64,000 nucleotides of DNA from contig NW_025408689.1 in the NCBI RefSeq assembly GCF_020360975.1, forward strand, positions 310,001 through 374,000, read 5' to 3'. The DNA comes from Hirsutella rhossiliensis (Eukaryota; Ascomycota; Sordariomycetes; Hypocreales; Ophiocordycipitaceae). Positions 23,099 through 34,161 of the stretch are shown here, piece by piece. Position numbers and translations under genes: made by a program. Under the pieces are notes generated by a model. The model did not search any database. It was not told where the DNA came from and saw only the letters and a program-made list of their open reading frames with translations. The first letter of the stretch is position 1, and each line of letters opens with the position of its first letter.

Positions 23099-25184
23099 AT
23101 GGGGATTTGCCACTCTACGTGCTGCGGGGGTATAGCTAACCCCGACGCGTCGCCTCCCTCGCCGGCTATTGCTGATGTCGATGCCAGGACGAGCTCGCGA
23201 TGGCCTCTACGAACCCGTCCTCGCCGATAGCGAGCGGGAAGCTGTCGCCGACCTGCTCCAGTACCTCGAAAATGTCCGTCGACTCCTACTCCCGTTCTCT
23301 GTGTCTCTGTCCAGCTCGAGACTAACTGGTGCGCAGCGCGGCGAGACGGATTTCTTTTCGGGCGAACCTCTCCGTGCACTCAGCACTCTAGTCTTTTCCG
23401 AGAACATCGACCTTCAACGCAGCGCAAGTCTTACCTTTGCCGAAATCACAGAGCGAGGTATGTCATGACCACCGAGCGAACCCGGGCGGCCCAGGAGGAC
23501 TTGGCCCTCCCAAATCTCCCAAACGCCAGCCGTCACGTCGTGAGCTGGCGGCACTGACACCCCGCAACTAGATGTACGAGAAGTCGACCGCGATACCCTC
23601 GAGCCTATCCTCTTCCTATTGCAGAGCCCCGATATCGAGGTCCAAAGAGCGGCCAGCGCTGCCCTGGGCAACCTAGCTGTCAACAGTTTGTCACCGTCCC
23701 CAAAGCGACGTGCCAAGTCCACCTCGAGTGCTAACTGATGGACTCCAGCTGAGAACAAGGTTCTGATTGTCCAGCTAGGCGGCTTGACCCCGCTGATCCG
23801 GCAGATGCTGTCTCCAAACGTCGAGGTCCAGTGCAATGCCGTCGGGTGCATAACCAATCTCGCAACGCACGAGGAGAACAAGGCAAAGATTGCGCGGTCC
23901 GGAGCTCTTGGCCCGCTAACCCGACTGGCAAAATCTAGAGACATGAGGGTGCAGAGGAACGCTACGGGTGCCCTCCTCAACATGACACATTCCGGTAAGA
24001 CTTGATCGCCTTTTGCTCACTGACGTCGCAATTGCTCATGTGTTTGCAGACGAGAACCGGCAACAGCTCGTTAATGCTGGCGCCATTCCGGTCCTCGTTC
24101 AGCTCCTCTCGTCGCCCGACGTCGACGTGCAGTACTATTGTACAACCGCCCTCAGCAACATCGCCGTCGACGCCAACAACAGACGGAAGCTCGCCTCGTC
24201 CGAGCCCAAGTTGGTTCAATCCCTGGTCAATCTCATGGACTCCTCGTCCCCCAAAGTTCAATGTCAGGCAGCCTTGGCCTTGAGGAACCTCGCGTCCGAC
24301 GAAAAGTACCAGCTGGACATTGTGCGGGCCAATGGTCTTCACCCTCTCCTGCGCCTCCTCCAATCGTCCTATCTCCCTCTCATTCTCTCCGCCGTCGCCT
24401 GTATACGAAACATCTCTATTCATCCAATGAACGAATCGCCCATCATCGAGGCCAACTTTCTAAAGCCCTTGGTTGACCTCCTCGGATCGACCGACAATGA
24501 GGAAATCCAGTGCCACGCCATTTCGACGCTGCGCAACTTGGCCGCCAGCTCCGACCGCAACAAGGCGCTGGTGCTGGACGCGGGCGCGGTGCAAAAGTGC
24601 AAGCAACTGGTGCTCGACGTTCCGGTCACTGTCCAGTCGGAAATGACCGCTGCCATTGCGGTCCTCGCGCTGAGCGACGACCTCAAGTCTCATCTGCTCA
24701 ACCTCGGCGTCTGCGACGTCTTGATTCCTCTCACCCACTCTCCCAGCATCGAAGTCCAAGGCAACAGCGCAGCTGCTCTGGGCAATCTCTCTTCCAAAGG
24801 TACGTTGTTGCCGCGGTTACCCTGCTGTGCGCGTGTCGACTAACGGCGTCGGTAGTGGGCGATTACTCCATTTTCGTGCAAAACTGGACCGAGCCCAACG
24901 GTGGCATCCACGGCTACCTTGGCCGATTCTTGCAGTCTGGAGACGCCACCTTTCAGCACATTGCCGTATGGACGTTGCTCCAGCTGTTCGAGTCGGAAGA
25001 CAAGGCGTTGATCGGGCTCATTGGCAAGGCGGACGATATCATCGAGCACATCCGAAACATAGCGAGTCGTCCGGTCGAGGCGGAGCCGGATTTCGAGGAA
25101 GACGAGGGCGAGGTCGTGAACCTGGCACAGCGGTGCCTGGAGCTCCTCGGACAGAGCATGTCAAAGGCTCACATCGAGGGATAG
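23099..25184 (+). CDS. vac8: Vacuolar armadillo-repeat protein Vac8, 7 exons
   Basis: Peripheral vacuole-membrane protein that links vacuoles to inheritance, fusion, nucleus-vacuole junctions and selective autophagy. Exons are 23099-23129, 23188-23273, 23337-23457, 23572-23685, 23749-23994, 24050-24799 and 24856-25184; the introns are 55-114 bp. The product is 558 aa, the usual fungal length. The 31-bp first exon encodes [10 protein letters not shown]: Gly2 is the expected N-myristoylation site and Cys4, Cys8 and Cys9 are candidate palmitoylation sites. The rest is armadillo repeats from about residue 45 to 515 (for example [16 protein letters not shown] and [19 protein letters not shown]). 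The C-terminus [21 protein letters not shown] is the conserved end of the family. The tiny first exon was too short to show as an open frame. Confidence 0.96.
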
Positions 25185-25896
25185 GCCTTTTGAATCATGG
25201 CGCATGACATGCCAGCCCTAATTGCCCCAAAGTTGGACCTTGACGTTCTCGTCATTTTACCGTCGCGGCTCTCATCCCGCGGCCAAGGGGGCGCCGAGAC
25301 GGGGACAGAACGAGTCGGCGGGCGAGGCACCGGTGTTTTGGGCGTCCGGAATCCGTACCGCATCGATGCTTGGAGGGCTGCGAGTGAGATGATTTTCTCT
25401 TACGTGCCTCGGCCCAATTCCTTGTTTTGCTTGGTGTCCATCTCCTGTGTCGGGGATGAGATACACTTCATTGTTCATTCGGCCAGGTTGACCTCGGAGA
25501 GCTATTTGCTGCCGGCAACCCTTTGGGAGACTAGGTGGTGCGGCGGCAGCGCGACACGGGGACGCAGGGCCTTTTTATTTGTACAAAGCATATTTGGTGG
25601 ACTGAGTGGCTGAAGCCCAGCATGAGGTGCTTGGGTTGAAACTGGTGAAAGGAACGGACACAGGGATTGCAGGGCTTGGGACGCAGCTGTAATTAGACGA
25701 CCATGTTTGCTGGCCCTCACTTCTTTGCGCTCGTTATACCCAGGAGTTACCCTTTTCTACTACATGAAGCTGCCGTGTGGCGGGTGTCTACCGTAGGAAC
25801 CTAACAAATCGGAACGGTCTTGGCGGTCTGGGGCGACGTAGAGCGAGCCGAGTGCCAAGACGTGCTTGTCCAAGCCAGGAGGTGGCAGTGACGAAT
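25185..25896. other. Convergent 3' region of vac8 and imp1
   Basis: About 700 bp between two convergent genes. No coding content or repeat is recognised; both 3' UTRs are expected here. Confidence 0.6.
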
Positions 25897-26501
25897 TCAA
25901 GGTTGGACATCGTCCATTGGCTGCAGCCCGTTGTTGATCCAATGCCGCTCCCTCCAGGGCAGGACTTTGGCGACGATCTTGCCCTGGATGAGGGCCAAAG
26001 GCAAGGGGCCGAATTGCCTCGAGTCTCGCGAGGCTGGAATATTGTCGCCGACGATCCAACAATGGCCCTCGGGCACCTGCTTTGCGGTCAGAGTGTCCAA
26101 GGACGGAGCCTGGAGGCGAATGCCGAGACGGGAGAAGGCGACGAGAGGAGGAGGAAAGATAGAGGGGATACCTGAATCATGCGGTCCTCGCCCTTGTCCC
26201 CGGGGGTGCCGAGGGAGACGTAGTCGCCGGGCAGGCCGACGACGCGCTTTGCGCCGCTGTGGGAGGGGAAGATGGGGATCTTGTAAAGAACGAGGTCGCC
26301 GACGGCGAGGCGGCGGCCGTGGCGGGCCGTCATGTCGGCGAGGATCCAGTCGCCGTCAACGGAGAAGGTGGGAAGCATGGAGGGGCCCTGGGCGGGGGAT
26401 AGCTGGACGAGGTGGGTGAGGGTGAGGTGGGCGAGGCAGGTGATTTTGAGGGTCGAGAGGGCGAAGCGCAGGGGATGGCCGAGGATGTGACCGATGGCCA
26501 T
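25897..26501 (-). CDS. imp1: Mitochondrial inner membrane protease subunit 1 (Imp1), 2 exons
   Basis: S26-family signal peptidase that cleaves sorting signals of proteins delivered to the mitochondrial intermembrane space. Exon 1 is 26501-26172 and exon 2 is 26076-25897; the 95-bp intron runs from GTATCC to AAGCAG with branch CTCTGACC. The product is 169 aa. An N-terminal hydrophobic segment (about 10-34) would anchor it in the inner membrane. The catalytic serine is S41 in GPSMLPT and the lysine general base is K85 in GAKRVVGLPGD; GDNIPASRDSRQFGPL is the conserved S26 C-terminal box. It shares a divergent promoter with mitochondrial IF-3. Confidence 0.94.
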
Positions 26502-27056
26502 GGCGAAGGGTCGAGGTCCGGCTGAGAAATGCGGAGGGGAGAAGAAAATATTTGCGAGGTACTGGAGACGCTATGATTGGGTGACTAGGCGGGTGGGCAT
26601 GGGGTAGCATGGCTGAGAGAAGCTGTTCCATGAGCTTGTTGCGATGAGGCTGATGATATCAGCGTCGTTGCTGGTATGAGCCAATCTGCCAGAGTTGTGC
26701 CCGCGGAGAGCTTGGCAGCTTATGATTGGCTGAAGGGACGGGGGACCTTGCAGCTCGAATGCTTGGTCTTGGACGGAACATGCCTGACAAGTATCCCCGA
26801 CCTCCGATATGACGGCTGGTCAGCCCTTTCAAAGAGCTTGCAGTACACGTTGGGCAAGTACAGTTAGCCAGCCAGTCTGACGTAAGGGAGGTATCTGAGA
26901 GGTACGGAGCATTTCGCAGCTTGAGGCAACAAAGCAGCCTCACAATTTTCATCCGCAATTAAGGCAACCACCGTCCGCAACCCCCTCTAAGTCCCAATCG
27001 ATCGGAGCGCTTTCCCTCTCTGGCGAGCACCAGGAAGAAGCTGGCCCAACAGAAAC
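26502..27056. promoter_or_regulatory. Divergent promoter shared by imp1 and mitochondrial IF-3
   Basis: 555 bp separate the start codons of two divergent genes whose products both act in mitochondria. No specific binding site was identified. A small plus-strand frame at 26,676-26,867 has no family resemblance. Confidence 0.5.
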
Positions 27057-27908
27057 ATGAGTGGAACGCCGCAATGCCTCTGCAACGCGGCACGCCGAGC
27101 GCTCCACCACGTTTTTGTCCCTCCCGCCGCCATTGCTCCCCCGATGATGTGTCGTCGTAGCAGCGGCGCCGAGCACCTGCAGCTGCGACTCTTTACCAGG
27201 CCATCGAGACCCCCCCCGAATCGCGCCGGGGGTGGCGGCGGCGGCGGCGGCGGATACGGCAGGTCGACAGCGGGGAACAGCCTGGACGACGACGGCGAGG
27301 CGCGGGGCTTCGACAAGCGGTACACGACGCGGGCGGACATTGCAAAGATGGGGCGCGATCGGCCGCCGCAGGACCACGAGATAACGGACCCGTATGTCAT
27401 GGTGATTGATGGGGGCGCGCCCGAGGGCCCGCTGGCGCCTCGGTTCGTCATGAAGAAGCTGCAGCCCGACGAGTCGCTTCGCATGGTCCAGCCGTACGTG
27501 CCGGCCGACGCCGAGGCCGGGCGGTGGCGGGCGCAGCTGGCCGTGTGCAAGATTGTCAACAAGCGCGACGAGTACGCGCGGCAGCGGCAGCTCAAGGAGC
27601 GGCGGCGGGCCGAGGTGGCGACGGGCAAGGGGAAGAGCAAGGAGCTGGAGCTTTCGTGGTCGATTGGCGAGCACGACCTGGCCATCAAGCTGCGGCAGAT
27701 GGGCAAGTTCCTGGCAAAGGGCATCAGGGTGGAGGTGGCGGTGGTGCGCAAGAGGGGCGGCAAGAGGGCGACGCCCGAGGAGGCGGCCGCGCTGGTCAAG
27801 AGGGTCAGAGAGGAGGCGGCGGAGCAGGGCGGCAGGGAGAAGGGGGAGGCGGCGGGGGAGACGCTCAGGACGATGAAGCTTGTGTTTGAGGGCAAGGCGA
27901 GCTCATGA
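27057..27908 (+). CDS. Mitochondrial translation initiation factor IF-3
   Basis: Binds the small mitochondrial ribosomal subunit and supports initiation on mitochondrial mRNAs. Single exon, 283 aa. Residues 1 to about 50 are Arg/Ala-rich with few acids, fitting a mitochondrial presequence. A nine-glycine run follows (58-66). The IF3 N-domain is about 110-150 (VMVIDGGAPEGPLAPRFVM) and the C-domain about 155-260 (ELELSWSIGEHDLAIKLRQM, then KGIRVEVAVVRKRGGKRA). Neighbours are imp1 (divergent) and ALB1 (convergent). The start chosen is the first Met; the gene has no obvious intron. Confidence 0.88.
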   Translation: MSGTPQCLCNAARRALHHVFVPPAAIAPPMMCRRSSGAEHLQLRLFTRPSRPPPNRAGGGGGGGGGYGRSTAGNSLDDDGEARGFDKRYTTRADIAKMGRDRPPQDHEITDPYVMVIDGGAPEGPLAPRFVMKKLQPDESLRMVQPYVPADAEAGRWRAQLAVCKIVNKRDEYARQRQLKERRRAEVATGKGKSKELELSWSIGEHDLAIKLRQMGKFLAKGIRVEVAVVRKRGGKRATPEEAAALVKRVREEAAEQGGREKGEAAGETLRTMKLVFEGKASS

Positions 27909-28292
27909 TTTGTGTTTCTTGAAGAGATGGACCCTGTACTACTAGCTACACGGAGCTACACGGAGCGCATGTGAGAGCCCGAGCATGCGCGCATCTGCCC
28001 TTTGGTGTCGAGAAGCTCAAATGCCGGGGGTATCGCCATTCATGATCGTATCGATTGAGTGTTTCCGTCTTCGTCTACGCACAAGGCAAGAGATTATGGA
28101 AGACCCGAGAAGACTGCATCTCAAGTCATGGTGAAATGCAGGCCCCCTCATCTACCATGCTCGCGAAGATGCCATTGTTGAAACCCCATTGACATGCCAC
28201 GGGATGCTCGCTCTCCGTCAAAACTCCAAAACGCCGCGTTCATAATGGGAAATAATAACGTGTCTCAGATCCATCAACAAGTTCAGGCCGTG
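27909..28292. other. Convergent 3' region of IF-3 and ALB1
   Basis: 384 bp with nothing coding seen. A short direct repeat CTACACGGAG occurs twice at about 27,945-27,965. Confidence 0.6.
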
Positions 28293-28961
28293 TCAGAGAA
28301 TCTCATCTTGGTCGTCGTCTGGCTGTGGCAACGCGGGCGCCGCATCGTTCTTGGCGGCGTCCACGTCCTCATCACCAGTCTCCACGTCAGCTCCCTCGCC
28401 CTCGTCATTGTCTCCCCCCCCGAGGGCGTCGAAGGGATTCGCGGCATCGGCGCCGGTCGTGGCCGCCAGCTTGTTGACGTCGTCCCAGGCCTTGCGGCGG
28501 GCATTGACGGCGCGCTGGCGGCCGACACTGCGCTGGACCTTTGCGACGGTGCGCTCGCCGACGGCCTCTGCCATCTCGAGGCCCCGTTCGTGGCGGCGGC
28601 GGGCGCGGGCCGACAGCTGGCGCTTGCGGACGGGGCGCGACGTCTTTTTCTTTTGCACGGCGGCGGAGCGATGGACGGCGAGGACCGATGGCCGGAGCTG
28701 GTGCTGCTGCGAGGGCGGTGCCGAGGCGGGGGCCGCAGCAGAGGAAGAGGCTGCGGCAGAGGCGCGAGGGAGGGAGACTTCCTTGAGGGACTTGTCGGTG
28801 TTGATGCTCGGCGACGTGGCCCGGCGGGCGGCGCGCGAATGTTTGGACAGAGCTGGGAGAATAGAGGTTTAGCGCATGGGTTTGGCGATTCGTGGAGGAC
28901 AGAGGAGGACTGTGTCAATTTGATGCGCAGCGTTGGGCTCCTTACATCTGGTTTTGGCCAT
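28293..28961 (-). CDS. alb1: Ribosome biogenesis protein Alb1-like, 2 exons
   Basis: Shuttling factor that accompanies pre-60S subunits together with Arx1 in yeast. Exon 1 is only 28961-28946 (MAKTR plus one base) and exon 2 is 28852-28293; the 93-bp intron has donor GTAAGG, branch GCGCTAAAC and acceptor CCCAG. The product is 191 aa. The N-terminus SKHSRAARRATSPSINTDKSL and the core RPVRKRQLSARARRRHERG are the parts that match my recollection of the fungal Alb1 family. The C-terminus is acidic (Asp/Glu-rich, ending DDDQDEIL). The first exon is far too short to appear as an open frame, and the 121-residue open frame at 28,293-28,658 is only part of the gene. Confidence 0.85.
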
Positions 28962-29254
28962 TGCGCCGGGGTGTTGCTGCTGTTTGCCTGATGGCAGATG
29001 CAAGGGGGAGATATTTTCTCGACTTTTTTGGACTTTTTCGTGGACGCCCCACGCTGACGTTTGACCCCGCCACAGATGCCGCCTTCCCCAGACCAATCGA
29101 ACCTTGCAAACGACCAAAGAGTCGACGACTTTTTGATTGAAGTGTCCACGAATGGACGGTAAAAGACGATAATCATCTGCCATTGACATCAAAGCCCAGT
29201 CTCCGAGGCCTCATCCCTCGACCACGCGACAAGCGCCTGCCCCCGAGCACCCGC

Positions 29255-31675
29255 TCACAGCTCATCCGGATCTCCAGGCACCCTGGGAGGCTTCTCGATG
29301 TCGTCGCCGGGATTGTAGCCCTCGGGGAACGGAAGCCTCCCCGCGGCGACGGTGGTGTACCAGCCCGCATTGTCCAGTGCCCGGTGCACCAGGTGGACGG
29401 CCAGCATGTCGCTCCCCGGGGGGCCCATGATGGAGCCGGCAACGGCGCGATATTCCGTGCGCTCGCTGATGCGCGAGTCGTATGGCAGCTGAGCGACTGC
29501 CAAGATACTCTGTGAGCACGCACACGGAGCATGGACGGTGGCTTGCTTACATGGGACACTCAGCTGAGGCGCGCGCAGCATCAACGGGAGCAGCTCTGGC
29601 GCAAGACTACTCGGCGCTGCGGGTGCACTGGTACGATGAGCGGAAGAGTATTAGCAAAGGGGTCATGGGGTGCAGAAGCGCAATCCTGACCTCGGAACAT
29701 CGTCCCGGTACCTGGGCGCCTGGCTATTCACCGGCAGGATGACGGCTGTCCAAAAGTCTTCGGTGCGGGAGTGATTCGAGGGCGCGATTCTGTCGTTGAA
29801 CCACTTACGGAAGACGCCGATCCGGTGCTGGTACGCCTCGTAGTCGTTCCTGGAGACGGCCTTGCCGACTTGCCTGCGAGGAGAGGAAGAGAAGATGGTC
29901 AAATCTGTGCGCAGCAAAATGGAGGCTTGGAATCAGTCTGTCGACGCACCATTGGTACTTGGCCGTGGCTTCCATGTATGGCGCGTGCTGGAACTTGGCC
30001 TGATAGGCCGCCCTGAACTCGTCGTAGGCGTGGTAGAACTCGTAGCAGAATGAACCAAAGGCGGCCTTGAAACGTATCAGATGAGCGAGCAACAAGACGA
30101 CAGCAAGGTTCACATACACCCTTCAAGTACTCGCTCAAGGTCTGCTTCTGCGCCTCGGGTGGCGGATTACTTGTCCATGTCGCCGTCATGTTGACCTTGT
30201 CGGCTCTGATTCCATTGAGAACCTCCAGAGTCCGCAGAAACTGCGCCGTCAGCTTCTGCTGGTCCTCGGACGCCTCGCCGTCAAACGTGTCGACGGGATA
30301 GACCAGTCGCCCTGGAAGAGGCGGGTCCGAGCCTGGGGGCGATTGGTCGAACACTGCCGAGGCCGTGTTGAGGAGCCCGGGCATGTCCCGGCCCACCAGC
30401 GCGATCGAGTCGTACGATCTCACGTCTCGGGTTAGAGTTATGGTGTCTCGACGAGCGGATTAGTGGAAGACTCACGGAGAGCCAGACTGAGTCCCATTGA
30501 GCGAGACGGCGCCGGGAGTTGTGCGGAGAGTAAAGAGGCCATGAGAAGCGGCCGGTGGCCCTTCAACACCACCAACCCCTACACCGCGCACATCTGTTAG
30601 ATCTCGGGTTTTGGGAGTATGGCGGGTCATGGGCTCGCACCGTCGAGGCCATACGCGGCCCTCAGCCATGTGTACGCCGCCACGGCCGCCGCCGCACCAG
30701 CCGCGCCGCCGCCGGCCGGGCGTTGATAGCCGTCTCCCCGCGGATTCCAGGGCGCCTGCTCGTCGACCCATTCGCGGCCGGCGGCGAGCTGTGACGACTT
30801 TGTCTGGCCGACTACGACGGCACCGAGGTCGAGCAGCCGGCGGGCCAGCGGGGCCGTGGCGTCGGCGGGCGACGATGCGTGCAGGGCGTGCCAGGCGCGG
30901 CTGGAGAGGGTGGTCGGCACGCCCTGGAGGGAGACGGAGTCGGGGATGGAGACGCGCATGCCGCTGAGGGGCTTGTCGCGGGTCGGGGCTGGGTGATAGA
31001 GGCGCGAGGGGACGGCAATGGCCCTGTGAGAGCCTGAGTTGGAGAGCGAGGGGAGGGTGCGAAAGGCGCTGCTGCTGCTGCTGCTGATGATGATGATGCT
31101 GGTGAGCAGGCTGCGACGTGCCAGAGGGCTAGCAACTCACCTGGCCGTGAGCTCAGTCACGTTCTCGGGAATGACGCCAAAGGCAAAGGCGCCCGCCTCG
31201 TCGTCGTAGAGCCTCCATGCCTGGTACAGGTTCGGGCCGTGGAGGAAGTAGGGGCCAGATGGCAACCTGGCCAGGTCGTTTGCCATGAAGCCCCTGTCAT
31301 CCTTCTTCGGGCCCATGCCACCGTCCATGAGACGATAGTGGTGCCCCCGCCTATCATGGCTGGCGGAACTCGTGCTGGAGCTCGAGTTGGAGCTGGGCTT
31401 CTCGATGAGGACGAAGCCGAAGTCGGGGACAAAGACGTCGTCGCGGCGGTCGAAGCGGCGCAGCGTGTCGTCGACGTTGCCAAAGATCTCGCGCGTGTCG
31501 AGCACCGTAACGGGTATGATGGCGTCGGGCTTGATGGTTTCCTGGACGGTGCCCTGGGATGGACGTGTCTGTGAGAATACGCGTAGGGCTGCTTTAACGT
31601 GCGTGTACGTACGAGCTTTTCTGGATGGAGGAGGTATTGGCTGCCTGCGACGAGGCACGTCACGAGAGACTTCAT
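29255..31675 (-). CDS. Amidase-signature family protein lacking the catalytic triad, 9 exons
   Basis: Exons are 31675-31613, 31568-31141, 31023-30641, 30593-30476, 30418-30118, 30065-29950, 29873-29691, 29627-29551 and 29496-29255. Exon lengths sum to 1,911 nt (636 aa) and every phase matches. The N-terminal ~165 residues form the extra domain seen in a fungal amidase group (TVLDTREIFGNVDDTL). The amidase fold follows: LSGMRVSIPDSVSLQG, VVVGQTKSSQ, NPRGDGYQ, then the Gly/Ala-rich loop, and the C-terminal PYDSRISERTEYRAVAG. At the positions of the catalytic residues the gene has P191 where VKD supplies the lysine, G-A-A (270-272) where GSSSG supplies the cis-serine, and V301 where GGS supplies the nucleophile. 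It is therefore probably a pseudoenzyme or binding protein. The splice sites were set by eye, and the acceptor at 30,419 (GTGAG) is weak. Confidence 0.78.
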
Positions 31676-32478
31676 GGCTGCTGGGCTCTCAGAGCAGACG
31701 ATCGACGCTCAAAGCTGGGTGTGGTGGTGCTTGGGAAGGGAGATGAGACAATTGGCCTGCTATAAGCAGTCAGTGAGACAGAGAGACACTTGACGCGGGG
31801 CATCAAATCTCGTGCGGCAGCATCGTCGTCGCATCACCAGTGGATAACACGTTACCCACACGGGTGCGATGCGAGCGGCCTCTTGCCAACCGCGAGCAGG
31901 AGCGGCTTGAAGCGTAATGATGGTGATGAGGAGGACGGGCGCCTTTGAAGTATCTCCCTGGCGACGGCTGCAGCTTCCCCCTTTCAGTTGCAGCGACCGG
32001 AGATGAAGTTACATGTATTGCCTCTTGCTAACTTAATCAAGCGGGTGGCTCCGGAGGAACCCCTTTTACTCAGCTGCCGCTTTCCAGCGTTGCAGCCGCG
32101 TCGTGGGATGTTGACGAGTGAGCATCTTGGATACTGCAGGCCCGGATGCCCCTGCGGCAGAGCATCAGTCCTCGGTGCTCCATCTATGGCCGAGATCATG
32201 GCTCTATTATGACGTCGGCTCCTAGCGGCCCTGACTCGCGGGCATGAGGAGCCGGCAGGTAGACGATCGTGGCCAGGACTAGACCGGGCCATCGCGGGGG
32301 GTTGCAACCAAGCGGACGCTGCTGCTGCCGACATTTCCCTTTTCCGTCCACCTCTCTCTCCTCGCCTCTCTCCAGCTACACGTCCACGACGGCCTTGTCA
32401 GCATCGACTTCATTGAACAGGCGGCATCGTGAGACTCAGACACACGCAGCGTTGGTCTGACAGACAACTCTAACTACC
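31676..32478. other. Divergent intergenic region between the amidase-like and dehydrogenase genes
   Basis: About 800 bp holding both promoters. A pyrimidine-rich tract at 32,325-32,400 precedes the dehydrogenase start. No other coding content is seen. Confidence 0.55.
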
Positions 32479-33768
32479 ATGGCCGAGCCACACAACACCC
32501 CCGTCTCCGGCCCGACTCCTCGCCCATCCTCTCCCGTGGACGCCCCCGCCCAGTCCGGTGCCCCCGACCGCCAGCCCTTGGCCGCCCCCGGCGAGCCCCG
32601 AGTCGTCCTCCACCTCGGCGACCCCATCCGCTTCAACCCCGACACCCACGCCGCCCTGACCTCGCGCTTTCGCGTCGTCCGCCCCTCGACGCCCGAGCGC
32701 CAGCGGCCCCAATTCAAGCAGGCCCTCGCCGAGGGGAAATGGGGCGACTTTGAGGGCATCTTCCGTCCCTTTTGGACGTCGGGAGGTGAGATGGGCGCCT
32801 GGGACGCCGACCTGATTAACCTGCTGCCGCCTCGGGTCAAGGTGTTCGCGAGTGCCGGCGCTGGATTCGACTGGGTCGATACGAAGCATCTTGGCGATAG
32901 GGGTGAATCACTCCCCTTGACGACCGTCTTGCATTTTGTTCTAAATGGGACGCGGGCTGACACTCGGCGGCGCTCGTCCACAGGCATCGTATACTGCAAC
33001 GGCGGAGACGCGCCTGCCGATGGCGTCGCCGACTTTGCCGTCGCTATGATCATTTCCACCTTTAGACACTTGCCGTGGTGCATGACGGCCGCCACGTCCG
33101 GCAGTGGCCCTCGGTTTCAGGAGTGCCACGAAAAGGCCCCCGGACAGTCTTCCAACCTTAGGGGCCAGGCTCTAGGGATCGTCGGCATGGGCAAAATAGG
33201 CCAACGTATCGCCATGCGCTGCCACCACGGCTTCGGTATGAAGGTGCACTATTTTGACGTTGAGCGCAAAGACGCCCGCATCGAGCAAGAATCGGCAAGT
33301 ACCTTTCACGATTCCCTCCAGGGTCTCCTCGGCGCCGTCGACTGCGCCGTCCTCTGCTCGCCCGCCAGCACAGGGGCCGGGGCCCTCATCAACGCGTCCA
33401 CGTTGGCCCAGTTTCGCCCCGGCGCTCGCTTCGTCAACATTGCGCGCGGCGCCCTCGTCGACGAGGACGACCTCGTGGCCGCCCTCGACGACGGCCGCAT
33501 CAGCTCCGTCGCCCTCGACGTCCACGCCAATGAGCCGCACCCCCACGAGGGCCTGAAACAGCTCGCCGCCCGGGGGCGCGCCATGCTGACCTGCCACAAC
33601 GCCGGCGGAACGGTGCAGGCCCATGCTGGCTTTGAGGAGCTGAGCATGCGCAATGTCATGAACGTCTTGTCCGGTGGTCAGCCGCTCTCGGCCGTCAACC
33701 TGGGGCACCTGAAGACTGGACGTAAGCAGTCTGGAGCGGCCAAGGGGCTGGGAGAGGTGAAGCGGTGA
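32479..33768 (+). CDS. D-isomer-specific 2-hydroxyacid dehydrogenase, 2 exons
   Basis: NAD(P)-dependent reductase of 2-oxoacids, probably cytosolic (glyoxylate/hydroxypyruvate reductase-like). Exon 1 is 32479-32902 and exon 2 is 32984-33768; the 81-bp intron has donor GTGAAT, branch GGCTGACAC and acceptor CCACAG. The product is 402 aa. The intron is a multiple of three and stop-free, so the unspliced frame (429 aa) looks intact, but the join LGDR-GIVYCNGG matches the family. The cofactor-binding motif is GMGKIGQRIA. The catalytic residues are R296 (NIARGALVDE), E325 (VHANEPHP) and H346 (LTCHNAGGT). The first ~40 residues are Pro-rich and variable. The substrate is not determined. Confidence 0.9.
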   Translation: MAEPHNTPVSGPTPRPSSPVDAPAQSGAPDRQPLAAPGEPRVVLHLGDPIRFNPDTHAALTSRFRVVRPSTPERQRPQFKQALAEGKWGDFEGIFRPFWTSGGEMGAWDADLINLLPPRVKVFASAGAGFDWVDTKHLGDRGESLPLTTVLHFVLNGTRADTRRRSSTGIVYCNGGDAPADGVADFAVAMIISTFRHLPWCMTAATSGSGPRFQECHEKAPGQSSNLRGQALGIVGMGKIGQRIAMRCHHGFGMKVHYFDVERKDARIEQESASTFHDSLQGLLGAVDCAVLCSPASTGAGALINASTLAQFRPGARFVNIARGALVDEDDLVAALDDGRISSVALDVHANEPHPHEGLKQLAARGRAMLTCHNAGGTVQAHAGFEELSMRNVMNVLSGGQPLSAVNLGHLKTGRKQSGAAKGLGEVKR

Positions 33769-34161
33769 CAGGGTGTTGATGAAGAAATCTAGGGCGACGG
33801 GTTGAGCAGGTTGACGTGCCGAGCTCGAGCCTGTCTTGGTCTGTTGTGTCTGATGTATGTATATTGATTCCCTGGGCTGAGCATAACCGACCCACTCCCT
33901 GCCTGTATGAGCTTTGAGGCTTTTCGCACTATCCACTCGATTTCTACCCGATGAGCTGCTGATTTGTAATTCAACCACGCAGTCGATCTGGAACTGCGGG
34001 ATTCGTTTAGACTTTCATACGCGGCTCAATCGCTGCGCGATGCCCTGCATCACTGCCTCGAATTGTTGTAGACAAACTCCACGCAGCGCCAGGCTTCCAC
34101 AAGCGGGAAAAACAAACAAGCTCAAGTTCACGCTTGCCGATTGCACATAATATCAACTTGC
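33769..34161. other. Convergent 3' region of the dehydrogenase and rtt109
   Basis: 393 bp containing the two 3' ends. Nothing else is recognised. Confidence 0.6.

Noticed and set aside
22587..23135. 182-residue plus-strand open frame overlapping the vac8 start
   Set aside because: It is in a different frame from the verified 31-bp first exon of vac8 and is low-complexity Ser/Thr/Pro/Ala; probably 5' UTR sequence.
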